Source: an uncultured Paracoccaceae bacterium
Lineage (GTDB): Bacteria; Pseudomonadota; Alphaproteobacteria; Rhodobacterales; Rhodobacteraceae
Direction of reading: 5' to 3'
DNA length: 64,000 nt
Assembly: GCA_947500055.1 (NCBI GenBank)
Contig: CANMQO010000007.1
Location: 1 to 64,000 of the forward strand
The position numbers were made by a program, and so were the translations under genes. The notes under the pieces were generated by a model. That model was not told where the DNA came from and did no database searches. It saw only the letters and a list, made by a program, of their open reading frames with translations. Positions 54,314-63,706 of this stretch are shown in pieces; position 1 is the first letter of the stretch, and the number at the start of each line of letters is the position of its first letter.

Positions 54314-54934
54314 TTATTGAGGGTTCACAACACCTGCAAAACCAGCTGTGAAACCAGAAAGTGACATGGTTAGCAGAACCTCTTCATCGGGCGCTGCTGC
54401 AGGTACAAGACGTATCTGGGCATTCACACCGCGCTTGAACTGGTCCACTTCAGCCTGCGTAAACCCGACACGGGCAACACATCCGGCCGAATTGCAGAAG
54501 GTGAACGGGTAGCGCCGCGCATTTGCATTATCGACGGACAGCGTCAATTGCTGGGTCAACAGGGTTTCGAGCGGTACAACAATGGTGGCACCTGCCGCCG
54601 CGCGTGATCCTTCGGGCAGGCGGAACAGGTTCACCTCTGCAACCTGATTGCCATCCTTGTCTTCAAGTAGCTGATAAAGATTGCATGGGTCATTCTGACC
54701 CTCCGGTGCCTTAACGCAACGCATTTGCCAATCGCCGAATTCCTGCAACACATATGGTTGACCCACGACCGGTCCGACAGGCTCACCAAGGTTCAGATCC
54801 TGAGGCGTGGAATCCTCCTGCGTTGTTTCTGCCTGATCGGTGTTCTCTGAGCCAGTATCCGTTTCCTGTGCCAAACTTTGCCCCGCCTGGGTCAAAAGGG
54901 CGGCAAGAAAAATGGACTTGATCGTTGTGCGCAT
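54314..54934 (-). CDS. Invasion-associated locus B (IalB) family protein
   Basis: A 206-residue exported protein. A signal peptide (RTTIKSIFLAALLTQAGQSL, cleaved near AQE) is followed by an acidic Thr/Glu/Asp-rich linker (about 24-45). The IalB domain starts EFGDWQMRCVKAPEGQNDPC and includes TFCNSAGCVARVGFT, giving four cysteines in two pairs, as usual. The family was named in Bartonella but is general in alphaproteobacteria. Function is unknown. Confidence 0.92.
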   Translation of the reverse strand: MRTTIKSIFLAALLTQAGQSLAQETDTGSENTDQAETTQEDSTPQDLNLGEPVGPVVGQPYVLQEFGDWQMRCVKAPEGQNDPCNLYQLLEDKDGNQVAEVNLFRLPEGSRAAAGATIVVPLETLLTQQLTLSVDNANARRYPFTFCNSAGCVARVGFTQAEVDQFKRGVNAQIRLVPAAAPDEEVLLTMSLSGFTAGFAGVVNPQ

Positions 54935-55040
54935 GTTTTCGTTCCCTCACAATCTTTGGGTCGCGGCTTAGCATGGCGTTGCCCGGCTGTCAGTGCAAAA
55001 AACGGACGAGATGGCAGTCATCCGCCGAACGTCCATACAT

Positions 55041-55069
55041 AGAAAAAGGGCCCTCGATCGGACCCTTTT
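55041..55069 (-). terminator. Terminator-like hairpin on the minus strand
   Basis: AAAAGGG (55044-55050) pairs with CCCTTTT (55063-55069), with further CC/GG pairing inside. Read on the minus strand it ends in TTTTTCT. No minus-strand gene is known to end here, so a small RNA is possible. Confidence 0.5.
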
Positions 55070-55177
55070 CCATTTCTCCCTGCCGGACTTGGCCGACTAA
55101 TTGCCGTGAAGCTACGCAATGCGTTTCTGCCCGTCAACCGGAAATCTGTGGCAGATTATCACATTGACGGGGGCCAG

Positions 55178-55202
55178 AAAAAAACCGTGCCCAAGGGCAC
55201 GG
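55178..55202 (-). terminator. Strong minus-strand terminator-like hairpin
   Basis: CCGTGCCC-AA-GGGCACGG (55185-55202), preceded by seven A residues, gives on the minus strand a perfect 8-bp stem followed by TTTTTTT. It ends no annotated gene. The region 55203-55324, upstream of the HerA-like gene, would be its transcript. Confidence 0.6.
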
Positions 55203-55324
55203 CAAGTCCAACAGGGAGGAAATATATCAATCCGGCCCGAAGAGCCGAACCGACCCGATTAGACTGGCACGAAATAGTTAAGAATGTATTTTGATTTTAA
55301 ATAGTGAATGAAGGGACGGGTATC

Positions 55325-56866
55325 ATGTCAGATCACATCTTTATCGGGGGGGGCGGGCCTGACTATGCAGACCCGCAGGTTCTGCTTTTGAACAAGGCCA
55401 ACCGCCACGGCCTGGTCGCCGGTGCGACGGGGACAGGCAAGACCGTGACGTTACAGATCATGGCCGAGGGTTTTTCGGCGGCTGGTGTTCCGGTTTTCCT
55501 ATCAGATGTGAAGGGTGATCTTTCAGGTCTTGCGGTTTCGGGCCGTCCTGATTTCAAACTGCATGATGCCTTTACAAAACGTGCCGGAACGATCGGCCTG
55601 GACCTGCAATATGACAGTTTCCCGGTCACTTTCTGGGATTTGTTCGGCGAACAGGGACACCCGATCAGGGCGACGGTGGCGGAGATGGGGCCGCTATTGC
55701 TTGCCCGTTTGATGGAACTGACGGACGTCCAGGAGGGTGTCTTGAACGTGGCCTTCCGCGTCGCAGACGAAGAAGGATTGCCGTTGCTTGACCTCAAGGA
55801 TTTGCAGGCATTGCTTGTCTGGGTTGGGCAGAACGCCAAAGACCTGTCATTGCGTTTTGGTAATGTTGCGGCGTCATCCGTCGGGGCTATCCAACGTCAA
55901 TTGCTGGTGCTGGAAAATCAGGGTGGCACATCGCTTTTCGGTGAACCGGCACTTGAACTTGCCGACATGATGCGGATCCGTGACGGGCGCGGCGAGATCA
56001 ATATCCTTGCCGCCGATCAGTTGATGGGCAGTCCGCGCCTTTATGCGACCTTTCTGCTGTGGTTACTGTCTGAATTGTTTGAAGAACTGCCGGAGGTGGG
56101 CAACCCCGATAAGCCCAAGCTGGTATTCTTTTTTGATGAAGCGCATCTGCTGTTCGAAGATGCCCCCAAAGCCCTGGTTGACAAGGTGGAACAGGTGGCG
56201 CGTCTGATCCGTTCCAAAGGTGTAGGCGTCTATTTCATCACGCAAAACCCCGGTGATGTGCCGGATGATGTGCTGGGCCAATTGGGGAACCGGGTACAGC
56301 ATGCGTTGCGCGCCTTTACCGCCAAGGACCGCAAAGAACTGAAAGCTGCCGCTGAAACCTATCGCGACAATCCAGCATTTGAAACGGCCGCCGCAATTCA
56401 GGAAGTTGGGACGGGGGAGGCCGTGACATCGTTTCTGGATGCGAAGGGGATACCGATGATCGTGGAGCGGACATTGATCCGCCCGCCATCATCCCAACTG
56501 GGACCGATTTCGGCGCAGGAACGCAAGGCGATTATGCAAAGCTCTGACATGGCCGGAAAATATGACACGGCCGTGGATCGCAAAAGTGCGTATGAGGTTC
56601 TGACAAAACGAGCGGAGGATGCTGCTGCAGCGGCGGAAAAAGCCGAGGCAGAGGAGGAGGCACTTGAAGCCGAGGAGCGCGAATACAAGACCGCGCGCCG
56701 ATATGATGGCAAGCAATCCGGCCGTTCGACATCCCGGCGCTCATCGGGATCATCATCAAGTGGGTTTGGTGGGAAACTGGCCACCGCAATTGCCAAGGAA
56801 TTGACTGGTGCGAAAGGACGCCGCCTTGTCCGCGGCATCCTGGGTGGGCTGTTCAAGGGACAGTAG
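55325..56866 (+). CDS. HerA-like ATPase (DUF853/YjgR family)
   Basis: A 513-residue P-loop ATPase of the FtsK/HerA superfamily. Walker A is [18 protein letters not shown] (residues about 29-46), followed by [16 protein letters not shown]; Walker B is [17 protein letters not shown], and a sensor/arginine-finger region is [20 protein letters not shown]. Residues about 420-475 are Ala/Glu- then Ser/Arg-rich and low-complexity. YjgR-type proteins are widespread but uncharacterised. The start is ATG 55325 ([11 protein letters not shown]). The next gene follows after 3 bp. Confidence 0.92.
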   Translation: MSDHIFIGGGGPDYADPQVLLLNKANRHGLVAGATGTGKTVTLQIMAEGFSAAGVPVFLSDVKGDLSGLAVSGRPDFKLHDAFTKRAGTIGLDLQYDSFPVTFWDLFGEQGHPIRATVAEMGPLLLARLMELTDVQEGVLNVAFRVADEEGLPLLDLKDLQALLVWVGQNAKDLSLRFGNVAASSVGAIQRQLLVLENQGGTSLFGEPALELADMMRIRDGRGEINILAADQLMGSPRLYATFLLWLLSELFEELPEVGNPDKPKLVFFFDEAHLLFEDAPKALVDKVEQVARLIRSKGVGVYFITQNPGDVPDDVLGQLGNRVQHALRAFTAKDRKELKAAAETYRDNPAFETAAAIQEVGTGEAVTSFLDAKGIPMIVERTLIRPPSSQLGPISAQERKAIMQSSDMAGKYDTAVDRKSAYEVLTKRAEDAAAAAEKAEAEEEALEAEEREYKTARRYDGKQSGRSTSRRSSGSSSSGFGGKLATAIAKELTGAKGRRLVRGILGGLFKGQ

Positions 56867-56869
56867 CGG

Positions 56870-57667
56870 ATGATCGACGGCACGATGCACCGGGCTGCGC
56901 GTTTCCTCACGTTCGCGCTGGCGGTTTGTGGCGTAGCGGCTATGTGCGCGCTTCTCTTTGTCGTGCGGTCGCAACCGCAGTTGATAGAGGCGAAGTTGCA
57001 ATCTTTTGCCATCAAACAGGTGGAGACACGGGCAATTTCTGCGCTGGATCAGGCGCAAATACCTGCAAAGCAAAGCGAAAACGGTTTACTGCAATCGCTC
57101 GCGAGCCGCTTTGCCGACGATGCGGAACTGCTGGTGCAACGCGATGTAATTATCCGGTCCATGGTGACCGCTATCGCGCGGGACCGGTGCGATTGTGGTG
57201 CAAACCGCCTTGCCAATGACGCGGCAATGGCAAGTGTTGGCATTCGCGATCGGGTCGCAGCATTACGGATTGGTCAACAGACAGTTGGGGATTTTGTCGC
57301 TGACCGCTACGAGGCGACGATCAACGGGCTGCGCGCCGATCTGACTCGGTTTGGTATCGCCAATCTGGTCGCGTTCATGACCCTGATCTTCTTGTCCGTT
57401 TTTAAAGGTAGATTTGCCGCGCGCATTTTGCCCATGACCCTGCTTTTGGCAGCGTATGTGCTCTATGGGATGTACTGGTACGTGTTCACGCAAGACTGGG
57501 CTGCCGCCATCTTGTTCAACAATTGGGCGGCAGGTGGCTATGTGGTGTCGATGGTGGTGGTCTACTTCCTGTTGATCGATTTCACATTCTTCAACGGAGC
57601 GATAACCGATGCGATCGTCCAAGCGATCATCAGCCTGCTATCCAACGCGCCGATTCCGGGCTGCTGA
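56870..57667 (+). CDS. Membrane protein of unknown function
   Basis: A 265-residue protein with one N-terminal segment (LTFALAVCGVAAMCALLFVV, about 13-32), a soluble helical loop of about 130 residues (including RDRCDCGANRLAND) and three C-terminal membrane segments from about residue 163 (LVAFMTLIFLSVFKG, ILPMTLLLAAYVLYGMYWYV, GGYVVSMVVVYFLLIDFTFF). I recognise no family. It lies 3 bp after the HerA-like gene and is convergent with ggt. Co-expression with the ATPase is likely. Confidence 0.8.
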   Translation: MIDGTMHRAARFLTFALAVCGVAAMCALLFVVRSQPQLIEAKLQSFAIKQVETRAISALDQAQIPAKQSENGLLQSLASRFADDAELLVQRDVIIRSMVTAIARDRCDCGANRLANDAAMASVGIRDRVAALRIGQQTVGDFVADRYEATINGLRADLTRFGIANLVAFMTLIFLSVFKGRFAARILPMTLLLAAYVLYGMYWYVFTQDWAAAILFNNWAAGGYVVSMVVVYFLLIDFTFFNGAITDAIVQAIISLLSNAPIPGC

Positions 57668-57695
57668 CCCCCGCCCGTTTGGGTTGGGGCAGTTT

Positions 57696-59504
57696 TCATT
57701 CGCCCAATGCGATCCCTTCACGCCGGGGGTCTGCCCCGCCTTGCAGCCCGTCGCCAATGGCGATGGCGTGCAGGCCGGAATTCAGTCCGCGGATGTTGAC
57801 CTCGTACCCCAGTTCGGTCAGGGGCGTTTCAAGGGATGTGATGTCGGTCCCTTCTTCCAGATCGTAGGTGCCGAACCGGTTGACCAGATGCGGCATGGAG
57901 ACGGCTTGCTGCACGTCCATTCCCCAATCGAGATGTGCAATGATGGTCTTGGCCACATAGCCAATGATCCGGCTTCCACCGGGGCTGCCGATCACAAGAA
58001 CCGGCGCGCCGTCCTGTGTCACGATGGTGGGTGCCATGGATGACCTTGGCCGCTTGCCCGGCTCAATTCGGTTTGCAATGGGAAAGCCATCATTATGTGT
58101 GGCGAAGGAAAAGTCGGTCAGTTCGTTGTTCAACAGGAACCCGCGCACGAAAAGCCGCGATCCAAACCCGTTTTCAATTGTTGTCGTCATCGAAAGCGCG
58201 TTTCCGTAGCTATCGACGATCGAAATATGCGATGTCGACGGAAACTCGATGCTGACATCATCACCCCAGCGCTGTGCGTGATCCCAGTTTGGATTGCCAG
58301 GGGCGACGTTTTCCAATGCGCCGAACCCATCTGTCCTGTCGCCAGCGATCAGTTCTGCCCGTTCCTCAAGATAAAGCGGGTCGACAAGGCCTTGCGTGGG
58401 CATTGGGACGAAATCGCTATCAGCCATGTACCGGCCCCGGTCCGCAAATGCCAATCGCGATGCGTCGCCGATCAATCGCCACGTATCGGGAGCGGTCGGG
58501 TCGGAGATGTCGAGGTTATTCACGATCCCAAGGATTTGCCCGACCGTCAGTGCCCCGGATGATGGTGGTCCCATGCCGCAGACTTCATAGCTGCGATACT
58601 CCACGCAGACCGGATCACGTTCCACCACGTCATAAAGTGCGAGATCAATTGTGGAGAGTTTCCCCGGATTTCCTTCGGCATTGCGGATTGTGCTGATGAT
58701 ATCCTCAGCGATTGCGCCGGTGTAGAACGCGTCGGTTCCACGTGCCGCGATCTGCCGCAGCGTATCGGCATAGTCGGGATTGGTCCGCAGATCACCGGCG
58801 ACAAGCGCTGAGCCGCCGGGAAAGAAGTATTCAGCTGTCGCAGGAAAACGCTGTAGTCTTTCGCTGTCATTGGCAATTGATCCGGCCATGCGAGGCGAGA
58901 CGACAAAGCCAGCTTCTGCCAGTTCAATGGCGGGTTCCAGTAGCTCTGCCCAATTGGATTTCCCCCACCGGCGATGCGCATCTTCCATCAATTTGGGTGT
59001 GCCCGGGGTGCCGACCGACAGCCCGCCCACGACGGCATCAAAGAAACCCAGCCGTTCCCCGTTTTCATCCTGAAACATCGTCGGCGTGGCCGTCAAAGGG
59101 GCCGTTTCCCGCCCGTCCAGTGTGGTCATTTCGCCCGTTGCGGCGTCATACCAGACCAGAAATGCACCACCGCCCAGACCAGAGGATTGGGGTTCGACCA
59201 AACCGAGCATGGCCTGTACGGCGACCATGGCGTCGGCGGCCGTTCCGCCAGAACGCAAGACATTTGCGCCTGCTTCGACCGCTAACGGATTTGCGGCGGC
59301 AACCATCCAATCCTCTGCAGTTGTCGGCGCCCCGGCCGTTTTTGTTGCTAGCGCGGCTTGTGCTGCGTCAGAAAGCCCCTCAAAAGCAGCGGCGATTTCG
59401 GTTTCCGCTTCCGGGGCAACCGCGTCTGCCGCTTGCTGTGCAAAAGCGGGCAGTCCAAGTGCGAGCGTGGCGAGACAAGAAAGTCGTAAGGTGCGAATAG
59501 TCAT
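57696..59504 (-). CDS. ggt: Gamma-glutamyltransferase
   Basis: A 602-residue periplasmic enzyme that cleaves glutathione and other gamma-glutamyl compounds. A signal peptide (RTLRLSCLATLALGLPAFAQ) is followed by the large subunit (VAAANPLAVEAGANVLRSGG, GGGAFLVWYDAATGEMTTLD). The autoprocessing site is in FPSTSHISIVDSYGNALSMT, where the Thr of TSH becomes the small-subunit N terminus. LFVRGFLLNNELTDFSF and GSPGGSRIIGYVAKTIIAHL are typical of the small subunit. Start is ATG 59502-59504; the Met four codons earlier is possible. Confidence 0.94.
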   Translation of the reverse strand: MTIRTLRLSCLATLALGLPAFAQQAADAVAPEAETEIAAAFEGLSDAAQAALATKTAGAPTTAEDWMVAAANPLAVEAGANVLRSGGTAADAMVAVQAMLGLVEPQSSGLGGGAFLVWYDAATGEMTTLDGRETAPLTATPTMFQDENGERLGFFDAVVGGLSVGTPGTPKLMEDAHRRWGKSNWAELLEPAIELAEAGFVVSPRMAGSIANDSERLQRFPATAEYFFPGGSALVAGDLRTNPDYADTLRQIAARGTDAFYTGAIAEDIISTIRNAEGNPGKLSTIDLALYDVVERDPVCVEYRSYEVCGMGPPSSGALTVGQILGIVNNLDISDPTAPDTWRLIGDASRLAFADRGRYMADSDFVPMPTQGLVDPLYLEERAELIAGDRTDGFGALENVAPGNPNWDHAQRWGDDVSIEFPSTSHISIVDSYGNALSMTTTIENGFGSRLFVRGFLLNNELTDFSFATHNDGFPIANRIEPGKRPRSSMAPTIVTQDGAPVLVIGSPGGSRIIGYVAKTIIAHLDWGMDVQQAVSMPHLVNRFGTYDLEEGTDITSLETPLTELGYEVNIRGLNSGLHAIAIGDGLQGGADPRREGIALGE

Positions 59505-59673
59505 CTTAAACCCCATCAGTTAGCGATGCCCTATCGTGACGCAGGGGAAGCGAAAGGCAAGCCAAGGTTGTGCGTCAGTCCCGGATTTTTGCCATATTTC
59601 GGGTCATTATTGCCCAATTCTGCGCAATGATCGGCAGAAACTTACCTTAGGTCCGTCACAAATGTGCTCGAAT
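59505..59673. other. Upstream region of ggt
   Basis: Promoter region for minus-strand ggt and possibly for the plus-strand small ORF at 59790. I see no gene here. Confidence 0.35.
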
Positions 59674-59746
59674 CCCCCAGCATTGTTTACGCAATGGGGG
59701 CATTCCCGGTCCAAAGTATCCTGATAATCCGTTTGGGTATGCCCCC
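59674..59746 (+). promoter_or_regulatory. Two mutually exclusive hairpins upstream of a small basic ORF
   Basis: Hairpin A pairs CCCC and CATTG (59674-59685) with CAATG and GGGG (59692-59700), with AG bulged. Hairpin B pairs GGGGGCAT (59696-59703) with ATGCCCCC (59739-59746). Both need the G-run at 59696-59700, so only one can form at a time, as in attenuators and riboswitches. What it would sense is unknown. Confidence 0.45.
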
Positions 59747-59789
59747 TAAGAATTTGAGCCGCACACAGAAATAGAGGAGTTCGGTGCCG

Positions 59790-59990
59790 ATGACTGTCCA
59801 GACGCTGACAATGAAATCCACGATTTCTTATGCCACCCGACGTGCACGCCCATTGGCCACGCTTCCGCTTCTGGAAACGCAAAGACGTGTGCGCCGGGCT
59901 AAGCCACGGGTACGCACGTCACTGACGGTAGCTGCTAAGGGCTCTATGTTCCGTCTGACACTCGGTCCAGTCGGCACAAAGACTGCTTAG
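59790..59990 (+). CDS. Small, very basic hypothetical protein
   Basis: A 66-residue frame beginning MTVQTLTMKSTISYATRRAR and ending in LTLGPVGTKTA, with a central block RRVRRAKPRVRTS. AGAGGAG lies about 10 bases before the ATG; a GTG two codons earlier is an alternative. It is convergent with the methyltransferase gene, and the stop codons overlap by 4 bases. No family is recognised. The basic composition would suit a nucleic-acid- or ribosome-binding peptide, but the ORF could also be fortuitous. Confidence 0.45.
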   Translation: MTVQTLTMKSTISYATRRARPLATLPLLETQRRVRRAKPRVRTSLTVAAKGSMFRLTLGPVGTKTA

Positions 59991-61054
59991 GCGCGACGAC
60001 GGCGGCCTGTTCTGGCGCGACCTTCGCCAGCTTTCACCGGCGCGCGGTTGAATTTGATCCACTCACCACCGGCTGCGTCATTATCCGTCAGGAAGTTTGC
60101 CGCGCGGATCGCTTCCATTTCCTTGCCAGCGCGCGGTTTCGTGGACCCCAAGCCGAACAGAGTGACGAATGTTTCATCATCCATGCCATCCGGCAAGATG
60201 ATGCCTGCCGCTTCAATCTCCGCTTTCTTCTCGGCGATCTTCTTGGGACCGATGGGCAGCGCAACGGGGTTCATGATGGCGGATGTCATGCCAGCGGTCA
60301 TTGCCATTGGCAGGAACGCGTTGTTGATCCCATGCCGGTTTGGCAGGCCAAAGCTGATGTTGGATGCGCCGCAGGTGGTGTTGACGCCCAGTTCCTCGCG
60401 CAGGCGCCGGACGAGGGCGAAAACCTGCAAACCAGCCGTGCCCATGGCACCGATTGGCATGACCAGAGGGTCGACCACGATGTCATATGCGGGGATGCCA
60501 AAATCCGCAGCCCGTTCAACGATTTTCTTGGCAACGGCAAAACGTACATCGGGATCTTCTGAAATGCCGGTGTCGTCGTTTGAGATCGCCACAACCGGCA
60601 CGTTGTATTTTTTGACCAGTGGCAGGACGAGCTCAAGCCGTTCTTCTTCACCAGTCACGGAATTCAGCAAAGGGCGGCCTTCTGCAGCGGCAAGACCGTT
60701 TTCCAGCGCGCCGGGAACTGAGCTGTCGATGCAAAGTGGGACATCGACAACAGCCTGCACCCGGTTGATCAGTTCGGTCATCAACGGTGGTTCGACAAAG
60801 TTGTTATCGGCGTAACGCGGGTCTTCTGCCATCTTGTTAGTAAAAACGGCACCGGAATTCACATCCAGCACGTTGGCACCTGCGGCGACCTGGGCGATGG
60901 CGTCGGCCTCAACCCGGCTGAAATCGCCTGCCTCAAGCTCTGCTGCGAGGATCTTGCGGCCGGTCGGGTTGATCCGTTCCCCGATAACGCAGAACGGTTC
61001 ATCGAAGCCAATGACGGCGGTCTTCGTTTTGGATTCGACAATTGTGCGTGTCAT
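59987..61054 (-). CDS. Methyltetrahydrofolate:corrinoid methyltransferase (stand-alone pterin-binding unit)
   Basis: A 355-residue pterin-binding TIM-barrel protein. The signature is FCVIGERINPTGRKILAAEL (residues about 21-40), then ANVLDVNSGAVFTN, PLCIDSSVPGALENGLAAA and TTCGASNISFGLPNRHGINN. This corresponds to the methyl-folate domain of MetH but as a separate polypeptide. As I recall, Phaeobacter-type bacteria use a split MetH in which homocysteine-, folate- and B12-binding parts are separate genes. It is 12 bp downstream of the MTHFR gene. The C-terminal tail GEGRARTGRRRRA is unusually basic. Confidence 0.92.
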   Translation of the reverse strand: MTRTIVESKTKTAVIGFDEPFCVIGERINPTGRKILAAELEAGDFSRVEADAIAQVAAGANVLDVNSGAVFTNKMAEDPRYADNNFVEPPLMTELINRVQAVVDVPLCIDSSVPGALENGLAAAEGRPLLNSVTGEEERLELVLPLVKKYNVPVVAISNDDTGISEDPDVRFAVAKKIVERAADFGIPAYDIVVDPLVMPIGAMGTAGLQVFALVRRLREELGVNTTCGASNISFGLPNRHGINNAFLPMAMTAGMTSAIMNPVALPIGPKKIAEKKAEIEAAGIILPDGMDDETFVTLFGLGSTKPRAGKEMEAIRAANFLTDNDAAGGEWIKFNRAPVKAGEGRARTGRRRRA

Positions 61055-61066
61055 AAAAGGTAGTCC

Positions 61067-61990
61067 TTAGGATTGGGATGCGGGGACGGCGGATTCGCCA
61101 CCATTGGTGATGGCCCAGTTTGCATTGGCCTTGATGCCGCCAAGAGGGAAGAAATGCACCCGTTGAATGTTGAAGTCCGGGTTCGCGACCTTGTGTGCCG
61201 CAAGTTTTGCAAGCACTTCGGTTGGTTCATACGGCAAGAGCAGCTTGGTTACATCCATGGCCCGTTTTTGCAGCACTTTCAGTGATGGGCCAACGCCGCA
61301 GGCGATCGCGAATTTGATCAGTGTTTGCAGCTTGGCAGGGCCCGCAATGCCGATATGGATCGGGATTGTGATGCCTTCGTTGCGCAGCGCATCTGCCCAG
61401 GCGATGATCGGATCCGCATCAAATGCAAACTGCGTCGCCAGTGCCATCTGCGCGTCGGTTGTTTCACTGAATTTCTGTTTCCACCGTAACGCATCCATGA
61501 CGTTCTTGTCGCTGCCATCTGCGTCGATATCGCGGTTGCCCTCGGGGTGACCGGCCACGTGCAAGCGTTTGAACCCCCCAAAAAGGCCGGTTTCCATCAT
61601 CTGCATGGAGCTATGGAAATCACCGTGGGGTTTGGCAACGCCGCCTGCAAGCAGCAAAGCCTGCTCAACGCCAGCCTCACCTTGATACTGCGCGATCCAA
61701 TCGGCCAATGTGGCCTTGTCCTTGATGATGCGCGCCGGGAAATGCGGCATGACCTGAAAACCGTCAGCAGCAAGGCGTTTGGCTGTGGCGACCATGTCTT
61801 CGATGGGCGTGCCTTCGATATGGGCGATGTACACCCGTGTGCCCTCGGGCAAAAGTGCACGGAAATCCTCGACCTTCTCTGCCGTGCGCGGCATGACTTC
61901 GATGGAATAGTCTTGCAGGAATGCTTCGACTTCGGGGTTGAACCCGTTTTCGTCGGCCTCTTTGCGCTTAAGAAAAGGTAGCAGGGACAT
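61067..61990 (-). CDS. metF: Methylenetetrahydrofolate reductase
   Basis: A 307-residue TIM-barrel flavoenzyme family member that makes 5-methyl-THF, the methyl donor for methionine. Conserved stretches include SIEVMPRTAEKVEDFRALLP, QALLLAGGVAKPHGDFHSSM and ATQFAFDADPIIAWADALRN, ending with FPLGGIKANANWAITNGG. It is diverged from E. coli MetF, of a type common in alphaproteobacteria. ATG 61990 (MSLLPFLKRKE) is favoured; the frame is open 17 codons further. It lies between the small 'virulence factor' gene and the methyl-folate methyltransferase, so the three form one C1 unit. Confidence 0.88.
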   Translation of the reverse strand: MSLLPFLKRKEADENGFNPEVEAFLQDYSIEVMPRTAEKVEDFRALLPEGTRVYIAHIEGTPIEDMVATAKRLAADGFQVMPHFPARIIKDKATLADWIAQYQGEAGVEQALLLAGGVAKPHGDFHSSMQMMETGLFGGFKRLHVAGHPEGNRDIDADGSDKNVMDALRWKQKFSETTDAQMALATQFAFDADPIIAWADALRNEGITIPIHIGIAGPAKLQTLIKFAIACGVGPSLKVLQKRAMDVTKLLLPYEPTEVLAKLAAHKVANPDFNIQRVHFFPLGGIKANANWAITNGGESAVPASQS

Positions 61991-62031
61991 GGCAAGCTCC
62001 GTCAGGCGGGTGGGAAAAAAGGGTGGTCTGG

Positions 62032-62328
62032 TCAAGCCCAACCATCATTTGCGATGAGGGTTTTGATACGATCCTGATCGTATTCGGCATCGATGCGGGC
62101 GGCTTCGGCGGCGGCGACGCTATCGGCATCGCCGTCAACACTATAGGGATCAGCCTTGCGGAAACCGGCCATGTAATCATCCGACTCGGCGGCGCCTGAT
62201 TTCATCGCGGCCCTGTCAATGGCCTGTTCAAACCGCTCGGGTAAGGGCATTTTCGCGCCTTTGCGGCCACGGCCTACGATGACCTGCGCAGGCATGTCCC
62301 GCCAGTAGACGATTGTGACATCGGGCAT
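62032..62328 (-). CDS. Small protein of the 'virulence factor' (PF13769-like) family
   Basis: A 98-residue protein starting PDVTIVYWRDMPAQVIVGRG, followed by KGAKMPLPERFEQAIDRAAM and a tail DAEYDQDRIKTLIANDGWA. The VTIVYWRDIPAQV opening is characteristic of a small family loosely named virulence factor, usually encoded beside MTHFR. The role is unknown; the operon points to C1 or methionine metabolism rather than virulence. ATG 62328 has GGAGGGAATC before it. The frame remains open far upstream, but without similarity. Confidence 0.85.
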   Translation of the reverse strand: MPDVTIVYWRDMPAQVIVGRGRKGAKMPLPERFEQAIDRAAMKSGAAESDDYMAGFRKADPYSVDGDADSVAAAEAARIDAEYDQDRIKTLIANDGWA

Positions 62329-62579
62329 TTGATTCCCTCCCTCGGAGCATTTCTGCCGTTCTAGCATCGGATTCGGTGTGGGAAGGCTGAATTTCGACAT
62401 GAGATAAGCGTTCCGCGACGGCGCCAAAGCTAACTGGTTGTCGCAGAAGGGACCAGTTGCGGCGCGCCTCAATATCTTCATATCAGACATGTGTATCTTT
62501 CATTATGACCATGCGGAGGCTTGCGCGCGGGCTCTTTGATCCCTAGCTTGGTGTTAACTCGAAATGGAGGGCGTGTGAT
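62329..62579. promoter_or_regulatory. Divergent leader region of the C1 operon and ppx/gppA
   Basis: 251 bases with promoters in both directions. A stem AACTGGT (62432-62438) / ACCAGTT (62452-62458) with a 13-base loop lies in the minus-strand leader. It does not match the SAM-II or SAM/SAH riboswitch patterns I know. GGAGGG before 62580 is the ppx/gppA ribosome-binding site. Confidence 0.45.
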
Positions 62580-63692
62580 ATGGCGCCCAAGCGTCCCAAA
62601 GGTGCGGGCGCGTTCCCAAAAGCGGTCGAAACCCCCGCGCCAACTCCGCCTGATCTGGCGCAGCTTTATGCGGCATTGGATCTGGGCACAAATAGCTGTC
62701 GGATGTTGATTGCCCAACCCAAGGGCAGTCAATTTCACGTCGTTGATAGCTTCTCCAAGTCCGTCCAATTAGGGCACGGGCTGGAAAGCAGTGGGCGATT
62801 GTCGCGTTCTTCAATGAATCGAACAATCTCGGCCATGCGTATTTGTCGTGAAAAGCTAAAACGCCATGGTGTGAAACGAATGCGGTTGGTTGCAACCGAA
62901 GCCTGCCGCCGCGCGCTGAATGGTGACAATTTCATTGCACAGGTCCGCCGCGAAACGGGCATGACGCTTGAGATCATCAAGCCGGAGGAAGAGGCGCGGC
63001 TGGCGGTGATTTCCTGCGCTCCGCTGGTCAGTGTGAACACCGAACAATTGCTGGTCGTTGATATCGGTGGCGGTTCAACTGAACTGGTATGGATTGATCT
63101 GACCAATGTGCCGAAGCGCGAACGCCCGCGGGCAATCATGCGGTTGCATGCCGGGTTCACATCCGACCCCGGCCCATTTGCCGCCGCAAAGGTCGTTGAC
63201 TGGATTTCGGTTCCTTTGGGCGTCGCCACATTGCGGGATCAATTTTCCGATGTGGAGGACGATGCCGCCCGATTTGCGCTGATGAGCTGGTTTTTTGAAG
63301 AGAATCTGGAGGAATTCGCGCCCTATGCTGCGGCACAGGACCGCGAGGGTTTCCAGATCATCGGGACGAGCGGTACGGTGACAACTGTCGCGGCCAGTCA
63401 TCTTGGCCTGAAACGGTATGATCGGACCAAGGTGGACGGTTTACGGATGACCACTGACCAGATCGACGCCGTGATCCGTGATTATCTGTCACTTGGTCCG
63501 GCCGGTCGCCGGGCAGACCCGCGCATTGGCAAGGACAGACAGGCACTGATCATGTCCGGCTCCGCTATTTTGCAAGCGCTGATGCGTCTTTGGCCCACTG
63601 ACCGGCTTTCTGTTGCGGATCGCGGTTTGCGTGAGGGGCTGCTTTATGCGCAGATGTCCGCGGATGGGGTCTTGGAAGACGCGCCGTTTTAA
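62580..63692 (+). CDS. Ppx/GppA phosphatase family protein
   Basis: A 370-residue member of the actin-like ASKHA fold that hydrolyses polyphosphate ends or pppGpp. The phosphate-1 motif is [19 protein letters not shown] (residues about 28-46) and phosphate-2 is [18 protein letters not shown]. The C-terminal HD-like domain of the long Ppx enzymes is absent. In Rhodobacteraceae it is regularly followed by rlmE, as here (14 bp). Choice between exopolyphosphatase and pppGpp phosphatase cannot be made from sequence. Confidence 0.93.
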   Translation: MAPKRPKGAGAFPKAVETPAPTPPDLAQLYAALDLGTNSCRMLIAQPKGSQFHVVDSFSKSVQLGHGLESSGRLSRSSMNRTISAMRICREKLKRHGVKRMRLVATEACRRALNGDNFIAQVRRETGMTLEIIKPEEEARLAVISCAPLVSVNTEQLLVVDIGGGSTELVWIDLTNVPKRERPRAIMRLHAGFTSDPGPFAAAKVVDWISVPLGVATLRDQFSDVEDDAARFALMSWFFEENLEEFAPYAAAQDREGFQIIGTSGTVTTVAASHLGLKRYDRTKVDGLRMTTDQIDAVIRDYLSLGPAGRRADPRIGKDRQALIMSGSAILQALMRLWPTDRLSVADRGLREGLLYAQMSADGVLEDAPF

Positions 63693-63706
63693 GTGATAGG
63701 CAATGT

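Larger units (their letters stand above)
54935..55324. other. Gap with two orphan minus-strand terminators; candidate small RNA locus
   Basis: 390 bases between the divergent IalB and HerA-like genes. No protein gene is convincing; a 62-codon plus-strand frame at 55106-55294 lacks a good start site. The two hairpins listed at 55041 and 55178 both face the minus strand. An AT-rich block at 55275-55305 could carry promoters in either direction. Confidence 0.45.
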
